This document shows, piece after piece, positions 6,620 through 13,633 of a DNA stretch of 36,525 bases. This stretch comes from Anaerolineae bacterium (GTDB lineage: Bacteria > Chloroflexota > Anaerolineae > JACIWR01): positions 1 through 36,525 of the forward strand of contig JANLFX010000007.1 in the NCBI GenBank assembly GCA_024653325.1, given 5' to 3'. Within the stretch, counting starts at the first letter, position 1, and every line of letters starts with the position of its first letter. The notes beneath the pieces were generated by a model, which ran no database searches, was not told the origin of the DNA, and saw only the letters and a program-made list of their open reading frames with translations. The position numbers and the translations under genes were made by a program.

Positions 6620-7912
6620 ATGGAGGGCGCTCAAGAAGGCGTTTACCTGAAGACAACGTTGGATAATGGCCTGCGCATCCTGACCACGGCTATGCCTCAC
6701 ACTCGTTCGGTGGGACTGGCTTTTTTCGTTGGAGTAGGCTCTCGTTATGAGGCTGATGCCCAGGCCGGAGCTTCTCACTTTATTGAGCACATGGTATTTA
6801 AAGGCACAGAGAAACGCCCCTCGGCCAGGGAAATTGCCACTGCCATCGAGGGCATAGGGGGTGTGTTTAATGCCTCGACCAGCCACGAAATTACTGCTTA
6901 TTGGGCGAAAGTGGCTGCCCCTCATCGCTCGGTGGCGATTGATGTGTTGGTGGATATGTTGCGCCATGCCCGTTTCGATCCTGTGGAGATCGAAAAGGAA
7001 CGGCGGGTGATTATTGAGGAGATCAATCTTACCCTGGATACTCCTGACCAGCTCGTTTATCTGCTGATTGATGAATTGAGCTGGCCTGGTCACCCTTTGG
7101 GCCGGGATGTAGCGGGGACGCGGGAGAGTGTGAGCGCGTTGGACCGTCAGGCGTTGCTGGAGTACATCCGTCAGTACTACGTGCCGGGTAACGTGGTGAT
7201 CAGCCTGGCGGGTCAGGTAGAACACCAGGCAGTGGTTGACGAACTGGCCCATCTGCTTGATGGTTGGCATGACGGCGAGCGGAAAAGCTTTCTTCCTGCT
7301 GTGGACAATCAGACCTCGCCTCGTCTGCGGGTATATTACAAAGACACTGAACAGGCCCAGCTTTGTTTGAGCGTGCCGGGTCTGCGTCGTCTGCACCCGG
7401 ACCGTTTCGTGTTGCGCTTGCTCAACACCATCTTGGGAGAAGGAATGAGCAGCCGTCTGTTTCTCGAAATCCGTGAAAGGCTGGGGCTGGCCTATAGTGT
7501 GAGTTCGTATATCAACACGTTTGAGGACGTGGGCACAGTGGGAGCGTATGCTGGAGTGGATCCCGCACGCATCCAGCAAGCGATTCGCGCTATCCTGAGC
7601 GAGTGGGATCGCCTGCGGCGGGAGCCGGTAACCCAGGAGGAGCTGGACAAGGCGCGCGAGTATCTCAAAGGTCGGCTGCTATTGCAGATGGAAGATACGT
7701 TTAGTGTAGCTGCCTGGTTTGGGCAGCAGGAACTTATGTCCCCAGAAGAAGTGTTGACCGTTGACCAGGTAGTTGCTGAGTTAGACAAGGTCACAGTGAA
7801 TGATATACAGCGCCTGGCTCAGCAACTGTTCGTTGGCAGTAAGCTAAACTTGGCCGTAGTTGGACCGTTTGAGAACGAAGAGGCGTTCGGCGATTCTCTC
7901 AGTTGGTTATGA
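6620..7912 (+). CDS. M16 family zinc metallopeptidase
   Basis: A 430-residue pitrilysin/processing-peptidase type protein. The inverted zinc motif HxxEH is at H53-F-I-E56-H57 (ASHFIEHMVFKGT), with the distal metal ligand in the ERRVIIEEIN segment about 75 residues later. The C-terminal half is the inactive M16 repeat and includes RLGLAYSVSSY. Length and layout fit the single-chain bacterial M16B enzymes (YmxG/MPP-like) that act as dimers on unfolded peptides. No signal peptide is seen, so it is probably cytoplasmic. AAAGGAG is nine bases before ATG 6620. The specific substrate is unknown. Confidence 0.93.
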   Translation: MEGAQEGVYLKTTLDNGLRILTTAMPHTRSVGLAFFVGVGSRYEADAQAGASHFIEHMVFKGTEKRPSAREIATAIEGIGGVFNASTSHEITAYWAKVAAPHRSVAIDVLVDMLRHARFDPVEIEKERRVIIEEINLTLDTPDQLVYLLIDELSWPGHPLGRDVAGTRESVSALDRQALLEYIRQYYVPGNVVISLAGQVEHQAVVDELAHLLDGWHDGERKSFLPAVDNQTSPRLRVYYKDTEQAQLCLSVPGLRRLHPDRFVLRLLNTILGEGMSSRLFLEIRERLGLAYSVSSYINTFEDVGTVGAYAGVDPARIQQAIRAILSEWDRLRREPVTQEELDKAREYLKGRLLLQMEDTFSVAAWFGQQELMSPEEVLTVDQVVAELDKVTVNDIQRLAQQLFVGSKLNLAVVGPFENEEAFGDSLSWL

Positions 7913-7952
7913 ACCTCTGGGGACGGGCTGAGGTAAGAATTAGGGGGAAAAC

Positions 7953-8252
7953 GTGGTCAAGTTACTGTTGAGCTGGGATATCAAGCCCGGTTATGAATCC
8001 GAGTATTTCAACTTTGTGTATAGGGAATTCGGGCCGGGCCTGATCAAGCTGGGTATTCAGATCACCGAGGCGTGGTATACCGCCTTTGGATCAGGCCCAC
8101 AGATCGTGATCGGCGGGGTAGTGGAGACGCCGGAGAAGTTGTCCTCTATTTTGGATAGTGAGGAGTGGGCTGAGCTTTACAACAAGCTGTCGGGTTATAT
8201 AACCAATTATAACCACCGGGTGGTGCGGGCTACGGGACGGTTTCAGTTGTGA
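7953..8252 (+). CDS. Conserved-looking small protein, dimeric alpha/beta-barrel-like
   Basis: A 99-residue soluble protein starting at GTG 7953, with AGGGGGAAAAC directly upstream. The sequence (LLSWDIKPGYESEYFNFVYREF at the start, then IGGVVETPEKLSSILDSEEWAEL) alternates beta and helix segments like ferredoxin-fold dimeric alpha/beta-barrel proteins such as ABM or EthD-like families, but no family signature was recognised. It sits 40 bases after the M16 gene and 68 bases before a membrane protein and is probably co-transcribed. No function is assigned. Confidence 0.65.
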   Translation: MVKLLLSWDIKPGYESEYFNFVYREFGPGLIKLGIQITEAWYTAFGSGPQIVIGGVVETPEKLSSILDSEEWAELYNKLSGYITNYNHRVVRATGRFQL

Positions 8253-8320
8253 GGTGCCCGGCGAAGGCCCTGCGAAGGTTCAAAACTTGCGCAAGGCTTT
8301 ACCGGGGCGGGGAGGGCTGT

Positions 8321-9850
8321 GTGAAGGGAAGGTCGTTCTACTTGTTTTTCACCGTGTTTGTCAGTGGGATGACCACTCTTGCTGTTGAGCTCTCCGCTTC
8401 CCGATTGCTGGATCCGTACTTCGGCACCTCCAATGTGGTGTGGGCTAACCTGATTGGTCTGATTCTGGTTTATCTGACCGTAGGTTACTTCGTTGGTGGG
8501 CGTCTGGCTGACCGCTATCCGCGGCCCGAGGTTTTATACGGTATCACCGGCGCGGCGGCCCTCTGGGTGGGGTTGGTGCCGTTCGTCGCCCGTCCCGTTT
8601 TGTTGCTGGCCAGCCGGGGTTTCGCCACCTATAGCGTTGGCTTGCTCGCTGGTTCTTTTGTCGGGGTGTTGCTTCTGTTTGCCGTGCCGGTGACTCTCCT
8701 GGGATTCGTGTCCCCTTTTGCCATCCGTCTGGCCATGCGAGACGTGCGTTCGGCAGGCAACATCGCGGGGCAGATTTACGGTATTTCCACTTTAGGCAGT
8801 ATCCTCGGCACCTTCACCCCTGTACTGGTTTTGATCCCCAACATCGGCACCCGATACACCTTCTTGTTCTTTGCCTGCCTTTTGCTGCTGGTCTCCATTG
8901 GTGGATTGATCCGCGCTCGCAGCCGGATGGTGTGGGTATGCCTGGCTTTTCTGTTAATTCTCCTGGTTTTGGGCCTGCTCTCGCGCCGGACGCTGATCAA
9001 GCCGGCGACGGGGATGATCTTTGAGGCGGAATCGGCCTACAATTATGTACAGGTAGTGGAGGTGGGTGGTACGCGTTATCTGTTGCTGAACGAGGGTCAG
9101 GCGGTGCACTCTGTGTACGACCCTGACTCACTGGCCACTTTCGGCACGTGGGATTATTTTCTCGCTGCTCCGTTCTTCAACAAGCCCCTGTACACTCCGG
9201 ATCAGGTGCGCAGCCTATGTATGATTGGTCTGGCGGCAGGGACTACGCCCCGCCAATACACCGCCGTCTTTGGCCCGATCCCCATTGACGGGGTGGAGAT
9301 TGATCCGGTGATTGTGGACGTAGGCCGCCGTTTCTTTGCCATGACCGAACCCAACCTGACAGTGTACACTGAGGACGGCCGTTATTTTCTGACGCATACC
9401 CAGGCCCACTATGATGTGCTGGCCGTGGATGCTTATCGTCTGCCTTACATTCCCTTCCACCTGACAACGCACGAGTTCTTCGCCGAGGTGCGCGATCATC
9501 TGACCGAGAAGGGCGTGGTGGTCATCAACGTGGGGCGCACCGATACCGACTACAGTCTGGTGGATGCTTTGGCCACGACCATGAACAAGGTATTCCCCTC
9601 GGTTTACATTGTGGATGTGCCCGAGACTTTCAACAGCGTGGTGGTGGCCACTGCGCAGGAGACGCGGGCCGAGAATCTGGCTGCTAATTTGCCTGGCATC
9701 ACTGACCCTTTCCTGCATAACGTTGTCGCTCAGGCGGCTGCTCACCTGCGGCCGGTGGAAGGCACGGGACCGGTGCTCACTGATGACTGTGCGCCGGTGG
9801 AGCAATTATCGAATCTGCTTGTCCTGCGCTATGTGCTGCAAATGCACTGA
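8321..9850 (+). CDS. Membrane-anchored spermidine-synthase-like protein
   Basis: A 509-residue protein with about six to seven hydrophobic segments in residues 5-235 (such as LFFTVFVSGMTTLAVELSAS and LVYLTVGYFVGGRLADRYP), followed by a soluble domain resembling the spermidine synthase methyltransferase fold (DGVEIDPVIVDVGRRFF; AVDAYRLPYIPFHLTTHEFF). This two-part layout matches the fused-MFS/spermidine-synthase-like families. The glycine-rich AdoMet loop is replaced by GLAAGTTPR, so catalysis as a true polyamine synthase is doubtful. GTG 8321 follows GGAGGG by five bases. An in-frame GTG at 8249 overlapping the previous gene is an alternative. Confidence 0.82.
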   Translation: MKGRSFYLFFTVFVSGMTTLAVELSASRLLDPYFGTSNVVWANLIGLILVYLTVGYFVGGRLADRYPRPEVLYGITGAAALWVGLVPFVARPVLLLASRGFATYSVGLLAGSFVGVLLLFAVPVTLLGFVSPFAIRLAMRDVRSAGNIAGQIYGISTLGSILGTFTPVLVLIPNIGTRYTFLFFACLLLLVSIGGLIRARSRMVWVCLAFLLILLVLGLLSRRTLIKPATGMIFEAESAYNYVQVVEVGGTRYLLLNEGQAVHSVYDPDSLATFGTWDYFLAAPFFNKPLYTPDQVRSLCMIGLAAGTTPRQYTAVFGPIPIDGVEIDPVIVDVGRRFFAMTEPNLTVYTEDGRYFLTHTQAHYDVLAVDAYRLPYIPFHLTTHEFFAEVRDHLTEKGVVVINVGRTDTDYSLVDALATTMNKVFPSVYIVDVPETFNSVVVATAQETRAENLAANLPGITDPFLHNVVAQAAAHLRPVEGTGPVLTDDCAPVEQLSNLLVLRYVLQMH

Positions 9851-9872
9851 ACGTGTTGCGTGGCGCGTGGAG

Positions 9873-9901
9873 TTGCGGTAATGGCCGGAATGTGCTACAA
9901 T
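9873..9901 (+). promoter_or_regulatory. Candidate promoter of the serine operon
   Basis: TTGCGG (9873-9878), 17 bases, TACAAT (9896-9901). It would give a long 5' UTR of about 275 nt before the aminotransferase gene, containing the large inverted repeat at 9971-10120. Confidence 0.5.
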
Positions 9902-9970
9902 ATGAAGTAAAGCGCAATATCGCGATCATTCATCTACCCCCAGTAACTCACCTCGCACAACCTTCGTCCT

Positions 9971-10120
9971 GGTTGTTTTTCAGACTCAGTACATGGAAAA
10001 TCTGGCTTCCACGGGGGTTGGTAGTAGCGACTTCAGTCGCTTTTTCCCTGTGCTGGACGACTGAAGTCGTCACTACGAACCTGAATTTCCATCTACTGAG
10101 ACTGCTTCTGAAAACGAACC
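9971..10120. repeat. Large imperfect inverted repeat with nested REP-like palindrome
   Basis: Two arms of about 65-70 bases pair imperfectly: 9971-10040 against 10056-10120. The outer parts match as ACTCAGTACATGGAAAAT against the complement of ATTTCCATCTACTGAG, and the inner parts as GTAGTAGCGACTTCAGTCGC (10021-10040) against ACGACTGAAGTCGTCACTAC (10056-10075). The apex loop is 15 bases. The element has no coding capacity and occupies most of the otherwise gene-free stretch 9851-10184. It resembles a miniature inverted-repeat element or a composite REP. Confidence 0.72.
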
Positions 10121-10141
10121 CCGTCCCGATGGCGGGCGGGG
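10119..10141. repeat. GC-rich hairpin before the aminotransferase gene
   Basis: CCCCGTCC pairs with GGGCGGGG (one G-T pair) around a short loop, ending about 30 bases before the ribosome binding site of the aminotransferase gene. No T-run follows. Confidence 0.4.
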
Positions 10142-10184
10142 GGCAGATTTGCTCAAAACTAATTTTGCCGAAGGAGGTACAGCG

Positions 10185-11252
10185 ATGTACAAGAAACTTT
10201 TTATCCCCGGACCGACGCACGTGCGTGACAAAATCCTGCAGGCCCAGGCCGTGCCCATGATCGGCCACCGGGCCAAAGAGTACTCCGATTTGCAGGCCGA
10301 GGTCACTCCCAAGCTGCAGAAGCTGCTCTACACCAACCAGCGAGTCTACATGTTCGCTTCTTCTTCCACCGGTGTGATGGAGGGCGCGGTTCGTCAGGCT
10401 TCGACTAAGAAAGTGCTTAACTGCATCTGCGGTGCGTTCTCCAAGCGCTGGCACGAGATCACCCAAGACAATGGCATTCCCTGCGATGCCATTGAGGTGC
10501 CGGCAGGTCAGGCTACTACGCCGGAAGCGGTGGACGAGGCGTTGAGCAAGGGGGGCTACGATGCGATCACCGTGGTCATGAATGAGACCGCGACCGGAGT
10601 CATGAACCCGGTTAAAGAAATCGCCGCCCTGGTGCGCGAGAAGTACCCCGATGTTTTGATCTTGGTGGACGCGGTGAGCTGTATGGCCGGCGTCAAGATC
10701 GAGTTTGACGCCTGGGGCTTGGACGTGTGCCTGGCCGGCGTGCAGAAATGCTTTGCCCTGCCGCCGGGCCTCACTATCTGCGCTGTGAGTGATCGGGCAC
10801 GGGAGCGGGCTTTGCAGGTGCCCCATCCTGGTCATTACTTCTCTTACGCGCAAATGGATAAGAAATACGAGATCAACCAGACTCCAGCTACACCGGCCAT
10901 TAGCCTGATTCAGGCGTTGAACGTGCAAATGGATGACATCCTGGCCGAAGGGCTGGAGAATCGCTGGGAGCGACACAAGAAGATGGCCAAAATCGTCCAG
11001 GATTGGGCGCGCAAGTACTTTGCCCTTTATTCCGACGAGCGTTATCTTTCGCTCACCGTGACCAATGTCAAGAACACCCGCGGCATCAGCGTCAAGGATC
11101 TCAACACCGAATTGGGCAAGCGTGGAGCCATGATCTCCAACGGGTATGGTGAACTCAAGGAGAAGTGCTTCCGCATCGCTCACATGGGTGACCTGACGGT
11201 GGAGGACATCAATTGGCTGTTGGGCCAAATCAACGACATCCTGGGCCTGTAG
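10185..11252 (+). CDS. Class V aminotransferase (SerC-like / serine-pyruvate type)
   Basis: A 355-residue PLP enzyme. It begins MYKKLFIPGPTHVRDKIL, typical of the serine-pyruvate/alanine-glyoxylate aminotransferase group. The cofactor-binding Asp is D162 (ILVDAVSCM) and the Schiff-base lysine is K188 (LAGVQKCFALPPG). Next to phosphoglycerate dehydrogenase it most likely makes phosphoserine from phosphohydroxypyruvate, as members of this clade do in thermophiles that lack classical SerC. ATG 10185 follows GAAGGAGG at seven bases; a frame opening at 10149 has no ribosome binding site. Glyoxylate or pyruvate as amino acceptor is the main alternative. Confidence 0.9.
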   Translation: MYKKLFIPGPTHVRDKILQAQAVPMIGHRAKEYSDLQAEVTPKLQKLLYTNQRVYMFASSSTGVMEGAVRQASTKKVLNCICGAFSKRWHEITQDNGIPCDAIEVPAGQATTPEAVDEALSKGGYDAITVVMNETATGVMNPVKEIAALVREKYPDVLILVDAVSCMAGVKIEFDAWGLDVCLAGVQKCFALPPGLTICAVSDRARERALQVPHPGHYFSYAQMDKKYEINQTPATPAISLIQALNVQMDDILAEGLENRWERHKKMAKIVQDWARKYFALYSDERYLSLTVTNVKNTRGISVKDLNTELGKRGAMISNGYGELKEKCFRIAHMGDLTVEDINWLLGQINDILGL

Positions 11253-11277
11253 AGAGGCAGGAGTTGGAGGCGGATCA

Positions 11278-12189
11278 ATGAAACTGCTCATTTGTGACCC
11301 TACTGATATTGAGGCCATTGAGAAAATGCGCACGGCCGGCATTGAAGTGGATGTGCGCGATGACATCTCAGCCGAGGAGCTGATGAAAGTTATCCCCGTC
11401 TATCACGCCATGGTGGTGCGTAGCCGCACCAAAGTTCGCCAACCATTGATTGACGTGGCTAAGAACCTCAAGCTCATCATACGTGGTGGCGTAGGCCTGG
11501 ACAACATTGATGCGGACTACGCGTGTTCGAAAGGCATCACAGTGGTGAACACTCCGGCAGCCAGTTCCGTTTCCGTGGCCGAACTGACCATCGGTTACCT
11601 TTTCGCTTTGGCCCGGAAAATACCGGATGCCACGGCCTCGATGCGGGCCGGACAGTGGGAGAAGAAAGCGTTCAGCGAGGGCACTGAGTTGACCGGTAAG
11701 ACGCTGGGCCTGATCGGCTGTGGGCGTATCGGCCAGGAAGTAGCCAAAAGGGCAGCGGCACTGGAGATGAATGTGCTTTTCTACCGCCGCACTAAAACAG
11801 ACGTGCCCTACGCTACCCAGGTTTCGCTGGACGAGTTGCTGGCGAAATCTGACTACATCTCGTTGCACGTGCCGCTTACCGAAGAAACGTACCACATCAT
11901 TGGCGCGCCGGAGTTCGCCAAGATGAAGGATGGCGTGTATATCATCAACTGCGGACGGGGCGGCACATTGGACGAGGCGGCGCTTTACGAGGCCATTGTC
12001 AGCGGTAAGGTGGCCGGGGCTGCTTTGGATGTTTTCGAGGATGAAAAGGACGACCGGGGCAAGAAGCTGTTCACCCTGCCGCAGGTCATCGGCTCTCCGC
12101 ACATCGGCGCCGGTACCGTAGAAGCCACTGCTCGTGTGGGTGGTGAGGTGGCCGAATTGGCCATCGCTTTCTATCGTGAGAACTTCTAG
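11278..12189 (+). CDS. serA: D-3-phosphoglycerate dehydrogenase, short form
   Basis: A 303-residue D-2-hydroxyacid dehydrogenase. The NAD motif is GCGRIG at 147-152. The catalytic triad is visible as R227 (NCGRGGTLDE), the Glu in DVFEDE (254-256) and H275 (SPHIGAGT). It lacks the C-terminal ACT domain, so serine feedback through that domain is not expected. It follows the aminotransferase by 25 bases with GGAGGCGG before ATG 11278, and the pair covers the first two steps of serine synthesis. Confidence 0.92.
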   Translation: MKLLICDPTDIEAIEKMRTAGIEVDVRDDISAEELMKVIPVYHAMVVRSRTKVRQPLIDVAKNLKLIIRGGVGLDNIDADYACSKGITVVNTPAASSVSVAELTIGYLFALARKIPDATASMRAGQWEKKAFSEGTELTGKTLGLIGCGRIGQEVAKRAAALEMNVLFYRRTKTDVPYATQVSLDELLAKSDYISLHVPLTEETYHIIGAPEFAKMKDGVYIINCGRGGTLDEAALYEAIVSGKVAGAALDVFEDEKDDRGKKLFTLPQVIGSPHIGAGTVEATARVGGEVAELAIAFYRENF

Positions 12190-12191
12190 TT

Positions 12192-12256
12192 GCTGGAAGC
12201 TGGGTGCTGGGTGCTGGAAGCTGGATTTCCGGAAGCTAAGAGATTCAGCTTCCAGC
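12192..12256. repeat. Direct and inverted copies of GCTGGAAGCTG
   Basis: Two direct copies of GCTGGAAGCTG lie at 12192-12202 and 12213-12223, separated by GGTGCTGG units, and the inverse CAGCTTCCAGC is at 12246-12256. The rest of the spacer to 12300 is CTTCCA-rich low-complexity sequence. It separates serA from the DUF1015 gene without a T-run. Confidence 0.55.
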
Positions 12257-12310
12257 CTTCAACCCTTTAACCTTCCAGTCTTCCAACCCTCCATAAAACA
12301 GGAGTAAACC

Positions 12311-13633
12311 ATGGCCGAGATCTGCCCGTTTCGCGGCGTGCGTTACAATCCAGCGCGATTTTCAAAGCTGGATGTAGTGGTCAGCCAACCCTATGACCGG
12401 GTGCGCTACGGCTTGCAGGAAAAGTATTATGAGTTGAGCCCATATAACATCGTGCGCATCATCAAGAATAAAGAAGAGCCAGGGGACGACGAGCACCATA
12501 ACGTCTACACTCGCGCCCGTGACCATTACTACCAGTGGTTGAATGAGGGGATCCTTGTCCGCGAGGCACAGCCTGCCCTCTATGTCTATCATCAAGAATT
12601 TACCATTAACGGTGTACAGCGGGTGCGCAAAGCTTTCATCGCCGCGTTGAAACTGGTGGAGTTCGATGAAGGCACAGTGTTGCCCCACGAGCGCACTCTC
12701 GCCGGACCCAAAATAGATCGCCTTAATCTGCTGCGGGCCACGGCTACCAATTTTGAGTTGGTTTTCATGCTCTACCCGGATCCCGAGAATCGGGTGAATG
12801 TCCTGTTGGATGCAGCTATCGCCGACCGTGCACCAGAGGTGGATGCAGTAGAGCTTTATGAGAAAGACGTGCGCCAGAAAATGTGGGTGGTTACCGATCC
12901 AAAGACGATTCAGGCCGTGCAAGCAGCCATGCGGCCCAAGCGCAACCTCATCATTGCCGATGGTCACCACCGCTATGAAACGTCCCTCAATTATCGTAAC
13001 GAGATGCGCACTGCTTACCCCGATGCTCCGCCTAACGCTGCTTTCAACTACCGGGCGGTGGCGCTGGTCAGTATGGACGATCCTGGCCTGACCATCCTGC
13101 CTACCCACCGGGAGGTTCATGACTACGACGTGGTGCCGGCGGACGTGCTTCTGGAACGAGCAGCGTCCTATTTCGAGGTCATTCCCGTAGCCGACCAGAC
13201 AGCCTGTTTGGAGCTGATGGCGCGGCGGAGGAATGAACATGCCATCGGCTTCTACGCGGCAGGCAAGTATCACGTTCTGGTGCTTAGAGATGAGTCGTTG
13301 CTGGATCAATTGATCACCGAGGCGCGCGTGGCAGCCTGGAAGCGGCTGGACGTGACCATTCTGCACAAGCTGCTCATCGAAGGTGTAGCCGGCATTGACG
13401 ACCACCTGTTGGAGCAAAAGATACGCTATCACCGTGACCTGCAGGGGGCGGTTGATAACGTGGACCGTGGCGAAGGAGAGTACGTGTTCCTGCTCAACCC
13501 CACCAGAATCGGCGAAGTAAAAGCCTGCTCCACTCAAGGGGAAAAGATGCCACAGAAGTCCACGGACTTTTATCCCAAAATGATCTCGGGCCTGGTAATC
13601 TGCCCGGTGAACGCGGACGAAACTTTGTGTTAG
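12311..13633 (+). CDS. DUF1015 family protein
   Basis: A 440-residue protein with the start typical of DUF1015 (ICPFRGVRYNP, VSQPYDRV) and the family's hallmark IADGHHRYETSLNYR motif near residue 217. The biochemical role is not established. The family is repeatedly found beside SerA and SerC-like genes, as here, and no phosphoserine phosphatase is present in this operon, so a part in the last step or control of serine synthesis is an attractive inference. CAGGAG lies seven bases before ATG 12311. The C-terminus ends FYPKMISGLVIC, also conserved in the family. Confidence 0.88.
   Translation: MAEICPFRGVRYNPARFSKLDVVVSQPYDRVRYGLQEKYYELSPYNIVRIIKNKEEPGDDEHHNVYTRARDHYYQWLNEGILVREAQPALYVYHQEFTINGVQRVRKAFIAALKLVEFDEGTVLPHERTLAGPKIDRLNLLRATATNFELVFMLYPDPENRVNVLLDAAIADRAPEVDAVELYEKDVRQKMWVVTDPKTIQAVQAAMRPKRNLIIADGHHRYETSLNYRNEMRTAYPDAPPNAAFNYRAVALVSMDDPGLTILPTHREVHDYDVVPADVLLERAASYFEVIPVADQTACLELMARRRNEHAIGFYAAGKYHVLVLRDESLLDQLITEARVAAWKRLDVTILHKLLIEGVAGIDDHLLEQKIRYHRDLQGAVDNVDRGEGEYVFLLNPTRIGEVKACSTQGEKMPQKSTDFYPKMISGLVICPVNADETLC

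Noticed and set aside
9948-11366. Long antisense frame across the serine operon leader and aminotransferase
   Set aside because: It runs through the large inverted repeat and opposite a recognised PLP enzyme, with no domain signature of its own.
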